Shown here: in pieces, positions 10,400-20,654 of the stretch | Layout: every line of letters starts with the position of its first letter | Position numbering within the stretch: position 1 is the stretch's first letter | Source of the DNA: Hysterangium stoloniferum | Lineage: Eukaryota; Basidiomycota; Agaricomycetes; Hysterangiales; Hysterangiaceae | NCBI GenBank assembly: GCA_015178975.1 | Contig: WHVD01000107.1 | Span: 186,001 to 250,000, forward strand | Reading direction: 5' to 3' | DNA length: 64,000 nucleotides | The notes under the pieces: model-generated | The model's input: the letters and a program-made list of their open reading frames with translations, nothing else | The model's database searches: none | What the model was told of the DNA's origin: nothing | Made by a program: the position numbers and the translations under genes

Positions 10400-11210
10400 A
10401 GTAAAGTTGTACGGTGGGTGGTGGGTGTTTTTAGGTGCCGCAGGCCGAGGGCACGGAGCGCCCAAGTTTTTCCTGATCAGGCCCAGAAATCCTGATGAGG
10501 GCGAGCTGTCCCAGTGAGGGCGCATTAGTGCCTGAACTCTTTAATTAGTCAGTGCGGGTGCATTTTTGCACTTGCAGGAGTATTTAATGGTGCCGTGGGA
10601 GCTTTTCTCACACCGTGGGAGCATTTGTGGCACCATGGGAGTATTTTGTGACAGGCACTGAAGTATCTTTTAACGCGCGGAGGTATTTTATGTGTACTTT
10701 CGTGACACTGTAACAGCGTGGGAGCTTTTTCAAGGCCGTGGGAGCATTCTCTTCGCCGGTGTGGGAATGCAGGAAGCCCGTGGTATTTTGTGACACGCGG
10801 AAGTATTTGTCCACGTGTGGGAGTATTTCATCACATGCGTGGAGGTATTTTTACATGTGCAGAAGTATTATGTCATGTGCACGGAGGTATTTTCCAATGC
10901 CGTGGGAGCATTTTTGAAACATGTGGGAGTATTTGTCACATGTGTGGAACCATTTCATACACCCTAATGGACACATTTCCCATGCACCTCCAGTAGAATT
11001 TTCTGCACTCTTCATGTCAGCATTCCCCGCACCGTTCACGTAAGCATTTCCCACGCAGTTCACGTAAGCATTTCCCGCGCAGTTCACATAGCCATTTCCC
11101 ACGCCCTTCACCAGACCATTTCCCACGCCCCTCAAGAACACATTCCCACGACCTTTCCGGGAGAATTGTCTGCCCCCTTTTGGGAGTATTTCCTGCGCCC
11201 TCATGGAAGC
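10400..11210. repeat. GGTGGGTG leader, GGAGTATTTT and TTCCCAC arrays, fourth copy
   Basis: The blocks and order match 7195-8035. GGTGGGTGGTGGGTG is at about 10413. GGGAGTATTT and GGAGGTATTTT units run to 10950. Then come CATTTCCCACGCC and CAGTTCACGTAAG units. Confidence 0.7.
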
Positions 11211-11400
11211 TTTCGATAAAATACAATAAATCGAAATAAAATACAGTAAATGAAAATAAAATGCTTCAAAATTACATAAAATCAGAAAAATCAAAATAAA
11301 ATACAATAAATCAAAATAAAATGTTTAAAAATAGAATAAAATAAATCAAAATAAAATGGAATAAATTGAAATACAATAAAATATATCAAAATACAATACA
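11210..11400. repeat. AAATAAAATACAATAAATC array
   Basis: Same AT-rich block as at 3563 and 8040. Confidence 0.8.
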
Positions 11401-11745
11401 ATATATCAATGCTCTATCCATGCTCTATTAATGTTTCTTCAATGCTTATCAATTCTCAATCAATGCTCCATGAATGCTTAATGAACGTTCTCCTCTTCTC
11501 AATGAATGCTATATCATATCAATGCTGTGTCAATTGTACATCAATTCCAGTTGAATCAACTCAATTTCTATTCAGTTACTCCATCTGAAACCATTGCTTT
11601 TTGAAATCATTACTCCTTTTGCAACCATTGCTCCTTTGAAACTGTTGCTCCTTTTGTACCCATTGTTCCTTTTGAAACCATTGTTCCATTTGTAATATTT
11701 CTTTTTGTCTTTTGTAATACCTTTTGTAATGGTTTCTGTTCTTTA
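11400..11745. repeat. ATCAATGCTC spacer and CTTTTGAAACCATTG units
   Basis: Collinear with 3775-4085, including the TCAATTCCAGT(T/A)GAATCAACTCAA stretch. This shows the two regions are copies of one higher-order unit. Confidence 0.7.
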
Positions 11746-11761
11746 AACAGTTTCCATTCTT

Positions 11762-11940
11762 ATACTTTTGTCACTGTTGTTTTCTTTTGTCACTGTTGTT
11801 TTCTTTTGTCACTGTTGTTTTCTTTTGTCACTGTTGTTTTCTTTTGTCACTGTTGTTTTCTTTTGTCACTGTTGTTTTCTTTTGTCACTGTTGTTTTCTT
11901 TTGTCACTGTTGTTTTCTTTTGTAACTGGTGTTTTCCACT
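11762..11940. repeat. 19-bp tandem array TTTTGTCACTGTTGTTTTC
   Basis: Nine near-perfect 19-bp units. The open frame has a 19-residue period because three units return to frame. Confidence 0.9.
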
Positions 11941-12002
11941 GTTGTTTTCTTTTGTGACCATTCTTTTCTTTTGTGACTGTTGTTTTCTTTTGTGACCATT
12001 GT

Positions 12003-12220
12003 AAAGGGTGTTTCTGTTGTAACGGGTGTTTCCATTGTAATGGGTGTTTCCGTTGTAATGGGTGTTTCCGTTGTAATGGGTGTTTCCATTGTAACGGGTG
12101 TCTCCATTGTAACGGGTGTTTCCATTGTAATGGGTGTTTCCATTGTAATGGGTGTTTCCATTGTAATGGGTGTTTCCATTGTAATGGGTGTTTCCATTGT
12201 AACAGGTGTTTCTGTTGTAA
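12003..12220. repeat. 18-bp tandem array GGGTGTTTCCATTGTAAT
   Basis: Twelve 18-bp units with a few transitions. Confidence 0.9.
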
Positions 12221-12380
12221 AGTTTGTTTCCTTTTGTTTCTCTTTCTCACAATTGTTTCCTTGCATTTTCTGTTATAACCATTCTTTCCTTTGTAACACT
12301 TTCCATCCCCTGAACACTTTCTGCTCTGAGGTGACTTTCCGTTCTAAGGTGACTTTCTGTTCTAAGGTGACTTTCTGTTA

Positions 12381-12805
12381 CTTTACGTTCTACGAGACTT
12401 TACGTTCTACGAGACTTTACGTTCTACGAGACTTTACGTTCTACGAGACTTTACGTTCTACGAGACTTTACGTTCTACGAGACTTTACGTTCTACGAGAC
12501 TTTACGTTCTACGAGACTTTACGTTCTACGAGACTTTACGTTCTACGAGACTTTACGTTCTACGAGACTTTACGTTCTACGAGACTTTACGTTCTACGAG
12601 ACTTTACGTTCTACGAGACTTTACGTTCTACGAGACTTTACGTTCTACGAGACTTTACGTTCTACGAGACTTTACGTTCTACGAGACTTTACGTTCTACG
12701 AGACTTTACGTTCTACGAGACTTTACGTTCTACGAGACTTTACGTTCTACGAGACTTTACGTTCTACGAGACTTTACGTTCTACGAGACTTTACGTTCTA
12801 CAAGA
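12381..12805. repeat. 25 copies of a 17-bp unit, essentially identical
   Basis: The unit CTTTACGTTCTACGAGA is repeated exactly 25 times over 425 bp. The only change I see is one G-to-A in the last copy. Each unit contains ACGT and TACGA, so the array is a dense CpG island compared with its AT-rich neighbours. The identity points to very recent expansion. The 338-codon frame that crosses it has a 17-residue period and is an artefact. Confidence 0.95.
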
Positions 12806-12838
12806 CTTTCCATTTGAAAGCAATTTCCTTGGTCTCTG

Positions 12839-13005
12839 ACAATGAGTCTCAGAAATACTTAAGAGTTGTCGACGTGGGGGGGTTTGGGGGGCTTCGCCCC
12901 CCAACAAGCCGCAGCCCACAGCGAAGTTGTGGGGCAGTTCATGAAGTGACCACCCCGCAGCGTAGCAAGGGTTCCCAGGCTTGTCATATAAAGTAAAGTT
13001 GTACG
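12839..13005. repeat. GC-rich hairpin cassette, copy 4
   Basis: A perfect hairpin GGGGGGC-TTC-GCCCCCC spans 12886-12902. It is preceded by TCGACGTGGGGGGGTTTG and followed by AGCGAAGTTGTGGGG, a GTTCATGAAGTGAC hairpin, CACCCCGCAGCG and AGCAAGGGTTCCCAGGC. Confidence 0.85.
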
Positions 13006-13204
13006 GTGGGTGGTGGGTCCCGTTTTCCTTTTTTGGTACCATCATGGCACCACTAGGCGCCATGACATAACCATGAAGTTGTGTGTCAGCACGGAGGCAT
13101 TTCTGTGCCAGCGTGGATGCAATTTTGCAATCACGGGAGCATTTTGGCTGCGGCGGGACCTTTTCAGAACCTTTTGTGATGCCACAGGGGCTTTTCTTCA
13201 TTCG

Positions 13205-13440
13205 TACAGCCACGGCACATCTACGGCGCACCCACAGCACACCCATCCACAGTGCACCCTATCCACCATGCACCCCATCCACCATGCACCGTGCACCCCA
13301 TCCACTGCACACCCATCCAACATACACCCATCCATGGACACCCATCCACCACATACCCATCCACCGTGCACCCATCCACCGTGCACCCATCCACCGTGCA
13401 CCCATCCATCACACACCTGCACCCATCCACCGCGCACCCT
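13205..13440. repeat. 15-bp array CATCCACCGTGCACC
   Basis: About 15 units of 15 bp, irregular at the left and regular at the right. Frames on both strands are five-residue repeats caused by the period. Confidence 0.85.
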
Positions 13441-14835
13441 CTCTCTTTTCTCCAGGTGATGCGTGTACTCTTTCCTTCTCCCTCCGTCCTGCGCTAATCC
13501 GCCTCCTCTCCTTCTCTCTCTGTCCTCCTCTGATTGACCTCTTCTCTCTTTTGTCCAGCCAGTGTGTGTACCATTTCCTCTTTTTTTGTCCTCTGATCAT
13601 CCTCCACTCTTTCCTCCAGGTGCATGTACCGTTTCCTTCTCTCTCCGTCCTCCTCTCATTGGGACCCTCTCTCTTTCCTCCAGCCAGTGCATCTACCATT
13701 TCCTTCTTCCTATGTCCTGCACTGATTTGCCTCCTCTCTCTTTCCTCCAGCCAGTGCGCATTCCATTTCCCTCTCTCTCTGTCCTCTTCTGATTGGCCCT
13801 CTCTCTTTCCTCCAGCCGGTGCGCATTCCCTTTCCCCTCTCTCTGTCCTCCTCTGATTGTCCCCTTCTCTTTCCTCCAGCCAGTGCACACTCCCTTTCCC
13901 CTCCCTTTGTCCTCCTCTGATTGTCCTCCTCTCTTTCCTCCAGCCCGTGCGTCTACCATTTCCTTCTTCCTCTGTCCTGTGCTGATTTGCCTCCTCTCTC
14001 TTTCCTCCAGCTGGTGCGCATTCCCTTTCCCCTCTCTCTGTCCTCCTCTGATTGTCTCCTTCTCTTTCCTCCAGCCAGTGTGCACTCCCTTTCCCCTCTC
14101 TTTGTCCTCCTCTGATTGTCCCCCTCTCTTTCCTCCAGACGGTGTGTCTACCATTTCCTTCTTCCTCTGTCCTGTGCTGATTTGCCTCCTCTCTCTTTCC
14201 TCCAGCCAGTGCGTGTTCCATTTCCCTCTCTCTGTCCTCCTCTAATTGGCCTCCTCTCTTTCCTCCAGCTGGTGTGTGTACTGTTTCTTTCTCCCTTTGT
14301 CCTCCTCTCTTTCCTCCAGCCGTGGTGTACCATTTCTTTCTCCCTTTGTCCTCCTCTGATTGTCCTCCTCTCTTTCCTCCAGGAGGTGTGTGTACCGTTT
14401 CCTTCTCTCTTCATCCCCCGATCAGCCCCCCCTCTCTTTCCTCCAGCCACTGTGTGTACCATTTCCTTCTCCCTTCATCCTCTCTCTTTCCTCCAGAAAG
14501 TGTGTGTACTATTTCCTTCTCTCTCCATCCTGCTCTGATCGGCCCTCTCTCTTCCCTCCAGGTGGTTTGTGTACCCTTTCCTTCTCTCTTCATCCTACCC
14601 TGATTGGCCTCCATTCTCTTTCCTCCAGCCAGTGCATGTTCCTCTGATTGGCCTACTCTCTCTTTCCTACAGTATGTCTACCATTTCCTTCTTCCACCAT
14701 CCTCCTCTGACCAGCCCTCTCTTTCCTCCATGTGGTGTGTATACCCTTTCTTCAGTGAGTGTGTGTACTGTTTCCTTCTCTCTTTGTCTAGTTGCTGTGT
14801 GTACTGTTTCCTTCTTCCTCCGTCCCCCTCTGATC
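13440..14835. repeat. Pyrimidine-strand minisatellite, about 64-67-bp unit, array 1
   Basis: About 21 units of 50-70 bp contain CTCTCTTTCCTCCAG, then a variable GTGCGTGTACC-like core, then TTTCCTTCTCTCT and GTCCTCCTCTGATTG. The plus strand is almost purely C/T over long runs. Every unit contains a polypyrimidine tract ending in CAG, resembling a splice acceptor. Overlapping frames in all six phases are open, as expected from a repeat without TAA/TAG-prone composition, so I annotate no protein. Confidence 0.9.
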
Positions 14836-14839
14836 GGCC

Positions 14840-14985
14840 TCAATAAAACCAGAATAATTCAAATAAAATATAATAAATGAATATAAAATGTTTTAAAATA
14901 AAATAAATTGAAATGAAAAACAATAAAATAAAATAAAATTCAATAAATCAAAATAAAATCAAAATAAATAAATTGAATGACCACA
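14840..14985. repeat. AAATAAAAT array
   Basis: Same AT-rich block, here directly after the pyrimidine array. Confidence 0.75.
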
Positions 14986-15800
14986 GTAATTACTTGCAGT
15001 TGAGAGTCAATTTAACCACTCTTTCCATTTGTAACCATTGTTTCCTTTTGAAATCCAATCATGCAAATGAAGTCATGGCAATGATCCATCCATGCTTAAT
15101 GAATGCTCATCAATTTTCTCTCAATCAATGTCTTTCTCTACTGTCATTGCTTTTCTGACCTGGGATTACTTTTCAGGCCTGTGATTACTTTTGTGAGCTA
15201 TCATTGCTTTTCTGGCCTGTCATTACTTTTCTGACCTGTGATTACCTTTGTGACCTGTATTCCTTTTGTACCCCTTTATTCCTTTTGTAACTGTTGTTCT
15301 TTCGTTTCTTTTGTAACCTTGGTTTCCATTCTTCAAAGGTTTCTGTTGTTTACTTTTTAACCATTGTTTCCTTTGTAAGTGTTGTTTACTTTGTAACCAT
15401 TGTGTACTTTGTAACTGTTGTTCCTTTTGTCTGTTTTTACCATCATTCCTTTTTTGAGCTGTCTTTCCTGTGTGACTGTTGTTGCTTTTGTAACCGTAAT
15501 CATTGATTCCTTTGTAACCATTGGTTCTTTTGTAACTGTTGATTCCTTTGTAATTGTTGATTCCTTTGTAACTGTTGATTCCTTTGATTCTTTTGAAACC
15601 TTTTATTCCTTTGTACCATTGATTCTTTTGTAGCCATTGATTCCTTTGTAGCCATTGGTGTTTCCTTTGTAACTGTAGTTTCCTTTGTGACTGTAGTTTC
15701 CTTCTGTAACTGTAGGTTTCTTTGCCACTGTTGTTTCCTTCTGTAACCTTTCTTTCCATTCTCTGAACAGTCTCCCCTGTAAAGACTTTCCTTCCTTTAA
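14986..15800. repeat. CTTTTGTAACTGTTG and TTTTCTGACCTGT degenerate arrays
   Basis: Units of 17-19 bp such as TCCTTTGTAACTGTTGAT repeat from 15280 to 15760. They are preceded by TTACTTTTCTGACCTGTGA units (15150-15260). The 251-codon minus frame at 15223-15978 is a repeat product. Confidence 0.75.
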
Positions 15801-15889
15801 AGGCTTTCTGTTCCTTAAATGGTTTTCCTTCTAACACAAGTTGTATATTCTCTGACAATGTGTCTGAGAAATACATAAGAGTTATTGTC

Positions 15890-16125
15890 ACCATCTGTGA
15901 CACTTTCTGTTCCTTGACACTTTCTGTTCCATGATACTTTCTGTTTGGTGACACTTTCCATTTGGTGACACTTTCCATTTGGTGACACTTTCCATTTGGT
16001 CACACCTTCCATTTGGTCACACTTTCCATTTGGTCACACCTTCCATTTGGCGACACTTTCTATTTGGTCACACTTTCCATTTGACGACACTTTCCGTTTG
16101 GTGACATGTTCCATTTGGCAATGCT
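15890..16125. repeat. 17-bp array CTTTCCATTTGGTGACA
   Basis: About 13 units with transitions, ending at the next hairpin cassette. Confidence 0.85.
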
Positions 16126-16255
16126 TAGGAATTGTCGACATGGGGGGGTTTGGGGGGCTTTGCCCCCCAACAAGCTGGAGCCCGCAGCGAAGTTGTGGGG
16201 CCGGTCGCGAAGTGACCACCCTGCAGCATAGCAAGGGTTCCTAAGCTTGTTATAT
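16125..16255. repeat. GC-rich hairpin cassette, copy 5
   Basis: GGGGGGCTTTGCCCCCC and GGTCGCGAAGTGACC hairpins stand in the usual order, with AGCAAGGGTTCCTAAGCTTG at the end. The next 200 bp contain GCGAGCAAAG(T/C)GAG three times, another near-palindromic GC motif. Confidence 0.85.
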
Positions 16256-16469
16256 AAGTTAATTCGCAGTAGTGGGTCTGTGGGTGCTGCTTAGTCACTA
16301 TTTGTCAGCATTAGGTCAGCACCTGCGAGCAAAGTGAGCAGCCTGTTTCCCACAGTATTTGCGAGCAAAGCGAGTCTTAGGCTTCCCACGGTCTGTTTTG
16401 CGAGCAAAGTGAGCCCAAGGTGTTACAGTCACACACATGTTGTGCCTGTCACCGCTTGGTTTCACAATC

Positions 16470-17940
16470 CACCTCCTCTCTTTCGTACCGTTCCTTCTTC
16501 CACTGTCCTCCTCTGACCAGCCTCCTCTCTCTTTCCTCCAATGCGTGCGTGTACCATTTCCTTCTCACTCCATCCTCTCTCTTTCCTCCAGGAGGTGCAT
16601 GTAATGTGTTTTCTTCTCTTTGTCCTCCTCTGATCACCATCCTTCTCTGACCAGCTTCCTCTTCCTCCATGCATGCGCATTCCCTTTCCTTCTTGCACCG
16701 TCATCCTCTGACCGGCCCTCTCTCTTTCCCCCAGCCAGTGCATATACCGTTCCTTTCCCCTCTCTCTATCTTCCTCTGATCAGCCTCTTTCCTCCAGCTG
16801 GTGCGCATTCCCTTTCCCTCTCTATCCTCCTCTGATCAGCCACCTCTCTCTTCCTCCAGCTGGCACGTGTTCCTCTTCCTTCTCTCTCCTTCCTCCTCTG
16901 ATCAGCCTCCTCTCTCTTCCTCCAGCCAGTGCGTGTATTCCTTCTGTCTCTCTCCCTCCTCCTCTGATGAACCTCCCCTCTCTTTTCCTCCAGTCGGTGC
17001 GTACCTCCCCTCTCTTTTCCTCCAGTCGGTGCTTACATCCCCTCTCTTTTCCTCCAGTCAGTGCGTACCTCCCCTCTATTTTCCTCCAGTCGGTGCTTAC
17101 GTCCCCTCTCTTTTCCTCCAGTCGGTGCATACCTCCCCTCTATTTTCCTCCAGTCGGTGTGTAGCTCCTCTCTTTTCCTCCAGTCAGTGCGTATACCATT
17201 TCCTTCTCTCTCCGTCCTCTGATGGGCCTCCTCTTTCCTCCAGTCCATGCGTGTTCCTTTTCCCCTTCTCTCTGTTCTCCTTTGATGGGCCTCCTCTTTC
17301 CTCCACCCGGTGCATGTCCCCTTCCCTTCTCTCTTCATTCTCTGACTGGCCTCCTCAGCCAGTGCATGTACCCTTCCCTTTTCTCTTTGTCCTCCTCCAA
17401 CCAGCCTCCTCAGTTAGTGCGTGTACCCTTCCCTTCTCTCTTTGTCCTCCTCTGACCAGCCTCCTCTCTCTTTCTTTCAGCCAGTGTACTTACCATTTCC
17501 TTCTCTCTTCATCCTCCTCTCTTTCCTCCAGCCGGTGCGTGTCCCATTTCCATTTCCATCTCTGTCCTCCTCTGACCAGCCTCCTCTCTCTTTCCTCCCG
17601 GAGGTGAGTGTACTACCCTTTCCTTCTCTCTTTGTCCTCCTCTGACTGTCCTCCTCTCTCTTTCCTCCAGCCAGTGTGTGTCCCCTTTCCTTCTCTCTTT
17701 GTCCTGCTCTCACTGGCTTCCTCTCTCTTTCCTCCAGGTGGTACATGTCCCTTTTCCTTCTCTCTCCATCCTCCTCTGATCTGCTCTCTCTTTCCTCCAG
17801 CCAGTGCGTGTACCATTTCCGTCTCTCCCTCCTCTGACTGGCCCCCTCTCTCTTTCCTCCAGGAGGTGTGTATGCCCGTTCCTTCTCACTCCGTCCCACT
17901 CTGATCAGCCTCCTCTTTTTTCCTGTTCCTTCTCTCTCTA
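16470..17940. repeat. Pyrimidine-strand minisatellite, array 2
   Basis: Same family as 13440-14835. A subregion at 16975-17190 has a homogenised 32- to 33-bp unit (CCCCTCTCTTTTCCTCCAGTC core). All open frames here are repeat products. Confidence 0.9.
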
Positions 17941-17949
17941 TCTTGCTCC

Positions 17950-18095
17950 CACACCTTTTTCGAATCAAAATAAAATAAAATAGAATAGAATAAATCAAAA
18001 TTAAATGACAATATTAAATGACAATAAAATGCTTCAAAATAAAAGGAAATCAGAAAAATCAAAATAAAATACATTAAGTCAAAATAAAAAGGGAA
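17950..18095. repeat. AAATAAAAT array
   Basis: The last clear copy of the AT-rich block. Confidence 0.75.
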
Positions 18096-18454
18096 ATTTC
18101 CAATCAAAGCAAATAATTGCAACCAATTCAAAAACCAATCACTTCAACTACTTGAATCAAAAATGAAGTACCAACTGACCAAATGCAAGCAAACTGTGGA
18201 ATTGCTCAATTCTCCATAATTACAAAAGGTTTTCCCAAAGTGGATGTATGTATTAGAGGGAAATGTTAAGAGTGGGACAAAATGGGAAAAATTCCAGTTC
18301 CTAAAGAGAAGTGGAGCTTAGAACTTCAACATGCAGCATGTTCCACCCTGCACAAAACTGTCAGATGCTCCAGTACTTCAAAACAGGCAACAAAGTATGT
18401 ACCAGGAAGTACATATAATGACACTTACTGTAGTTATAAATTGGGCTCCATGGC

Positions 18455-18738
18455 TAAGCTTGCAAAGGGAGTAAGTCTCAGTCTGGCCAGACACCAGCAA
18501 AAGGATTAAGCAGTATGAACAATACTTTGAAGGTATTATTCCATCAGCTTCTAAACATGAGAGGGGGATTCTAAAAATGTAGCTGTAAATGGGGGTTCAG
18601 AGGCTAAGGTCAAAAAGGGTCGTAAGTCTCAGTCTGGCAGACACTAGCAAAAGAATTAGGCAGTATGAACGGCACTTAAAAGTAAATGAAGGTATTACTG
18701 CACACACCTCTAAAGATGAGAGTGGGATTCTACATGAG
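18455..18738 (+). pseudogene. Tandemly duplicated coding relic of unknown identity
   Basis: Two diverged copies of about 110-130 bp (18458-18567 and 18608-18738) encode similar peptides. The shared pattern is TSKRI(K/R)QYE followed some 17-20 residues later by SK(H/D)E(R/S)GIL. The second copy ends HEYFM and a TAA stop. Conservation at the peptide level suggests a former exon. I do not recognise the family. Confidence 0.35.
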
Positions 18739-18739
18739 T

Positions 18740-19535
18740 ATTTTATGTAAGTCAATAATCAAACTGAAGGATAGTAGTGTACATCATGGGGTTTTATGTA
18801 TACTAAAATAAATGGAAGCACAGAGCTGAAGGTGGAGATTTGATATTCAGAGAACAAAGGAAATTGGGAAACAGAACTGGATATTAAGAAGAGGAATACA
18901 AGACAACAAAAAAAAGATGAATATTCTGAGATGGCAAATAATATGGTGAAGTGATGCAAGGAATAATAGAATGTCATTAGAACAGAACTGAGATAGAGTG
19001 GCTGGAAAAGGAAAGCATTAAGTGGGTGTGTTGCTGAGTATCACCATGCTAGGAGACAGTATATATAGGTTGAAAATACACATAGGGGCCTGAACAATGT
19101 GGTTCTTAACCCAAAGGTTCTAAATCAATGTTTGAACTGGAGATTAGTAGACTACAAGACAATAATTTATACTAAAAGATTCAATGACAGACATGAGTGG
19201 AATGGAAGGAAAGTGGGGTATGAAGAGAAACAAATTAAGAATGAAAATACTATTCCAAGCCAAATATGTAGTATTTAAGAATGTTATTATTGATCCATGA
19301 GTAAGTATTCAGCAAGGTTTCAAAAGGAGACTGACTTACATTTTTTAGGTTCAGTGAATTTACAAAAGTATTCTGAATAATGTAAACATTAATCACTTTA
19401 AAATAAGTCTCTGAATGAGAATAAATGGAAAGCTGGAATGTACAGAAGTGGTCACAGAAGGTAATACAAAGGTTATGTGATCAAGTATTTGAAAATGCTA
19501 TTCCAAGGTAGATATAACTGCTCATTATTATTGAT
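18740..19535. other. AT-rich stretch without a recognised feature
   Basis: I see no repeat of the satellite type and no convincing coding frame in this stretch. Confidence 0.5.
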
Positions 19536-19539
19536 TCAC

Positions 19540-19720
19540 CAGGTCGCAAAGCGACCGAGTAAAGTTGTGGGGTGGTAGCATGGTGGGGGCTTGCCCCCCA
19601 TGGGTCACAGCCTTGTATAAGTTAATTCACAGTAGTGGGTCCATGGGTGCTTCTTAGTCACTATTTGTCAGCATTGGTCAGCATCTGTGAGTGAAGTGAG
19701 CAGCCTGTTTCCCACAGTCT
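19540..19720. repeat. GC-rich hairpin cassette, copy 6, rearranged
   Basis: A perfect GGTCGC-AAA-GCGACC hairpin at about 19542 is followed by GTTGTGGGGTGG and a GGTGGGGGCTTGCCCCCCAT hairpin. The two hairpins are in the opposite order to other copies. The tail (TTAATTCACAGTAGTGGGTC...) matches 16260-16330. Confidence 0.75.
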
Positions 19721-19749
19721 GTATCTGCAAGTGAAGCAAGCCTTAGCTT

Positions 19750-20081
19750 TCCCACACCCATAATGGCACACCATTGTGACACACATTGCTGTCACATGTT
19801 GCCAGGCCATCATGTGCCAACTCATGTGCATTGCCAGGCACCAGGTGGTGACAATGCATTGCACCAGTTTGGGTGTGCATTTGCAAACACAAAGTGCATG
19901 TGGTTGCTGGCAGGTTCAATGGGCCCTTATGCACTGCCTCACTTGTGTCATGTGCGTTCATGACATACACTTTGCATGGTTGCTGACAGGCACAATGGGC
20001 CCTCATTCACCACCTCACTCACATCACCCAACTGGGCATGTATGTCACAAACACATGCACAGGCACAATGGGCCTTCCTTG
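19750..20081. repeat. Degenerate CATGTG/CACAATGGGCC repeats
   Basis: Irregular repeats with the cores GGCACAATGGGCC and CATGTGCA fill the space up to the truncated chromovirus 5' LTR. No gene is seen. Confidence 0.55.
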
Positions 20082-20618
20082 TGACCTGTCACGATTTAGG
20101 ACTCCGCTCCCGCTCCGTTTCCCGTTATGGGTTATGCTTTGTCACAATTTGGACTCCACTCTGTTCCGTCCCATTCCTAACACCAAACTTGGTGTTTACA
20201 TTTCCCGTTTTATGTTTTGCTTGTTTCGTCTCATTATTACTGGATTCGGTATGTCATGCATTCCACGGTCTATATAAACTGGCAGATGTTGTACATACAA
20301 TCTAGTCAGAAAATTAGCTTAGATTCCCCCCAGTAATCTAATATATTTTCCGCCCTAACACCCTACTCTTATCAGACCGCTCTCACTAGTCAGAGCCCAT
20401 GGACTCTGGCGCATCTATCTCTCTCGACTCATGACTCACGACCTATGACCTACAACCTACAACCCACGAACCCCGCCCGGACTCCCCGGGATTCCTGTCC
20501 GTCCATTTGAAATTGGACAACACGATCTAGTGAGGGCGCAGCCTATAAGCTGAAGCCAAGTCCTACCGGATATCCCACGGGTTTCTCCAGAGACCCGGCC
20601 TGTGTGTGTATCCTAACA
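20082..20618 (+). repeat. Chromovirus 5' LTR, 5'-truncated
   Basis: 537 bp are collinear and of equal length with 27349-27885, ending TATCCTAACA. It keeps the TATATAA box (about 20270). The sequence after it (GTATTTTCTGAC...) does not match the usual initiator-tRNA primer site. Priming in this family may differ, for example the self-priming known for Tf1/sushi-type elements. Confidence 0.9.
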
Positions 20619-20654
20619 GTATTTTCTGACTAATACTCGCAGATTGTTTTCATT

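Noticed and set aside
12381-12805. CRISPR array
   Set aside because: The 17-bp units are contiguous with no spacers, and the DNA is eukaryotic.
11980-12996. A 338-codon plus frame
   Set aside because: It crosses an 18-bp array, a 17-bp array and a hairpin cassette. The open frame results from repeat periods, not coding selection.
13409-14221. A 270-codon minus frame rich in Glu/Arg/Gly and several Ser/Pro/Leu-rich plus frames
   Set aside because: All six phases are open over the pyrimidine-strand minisatellite. No codon bias or domain is seen.
1-20080. Telomeric repeats
   Set aside because: No TTAGGG-type arrays are present, so I do not call the satellite region subtelomeric.
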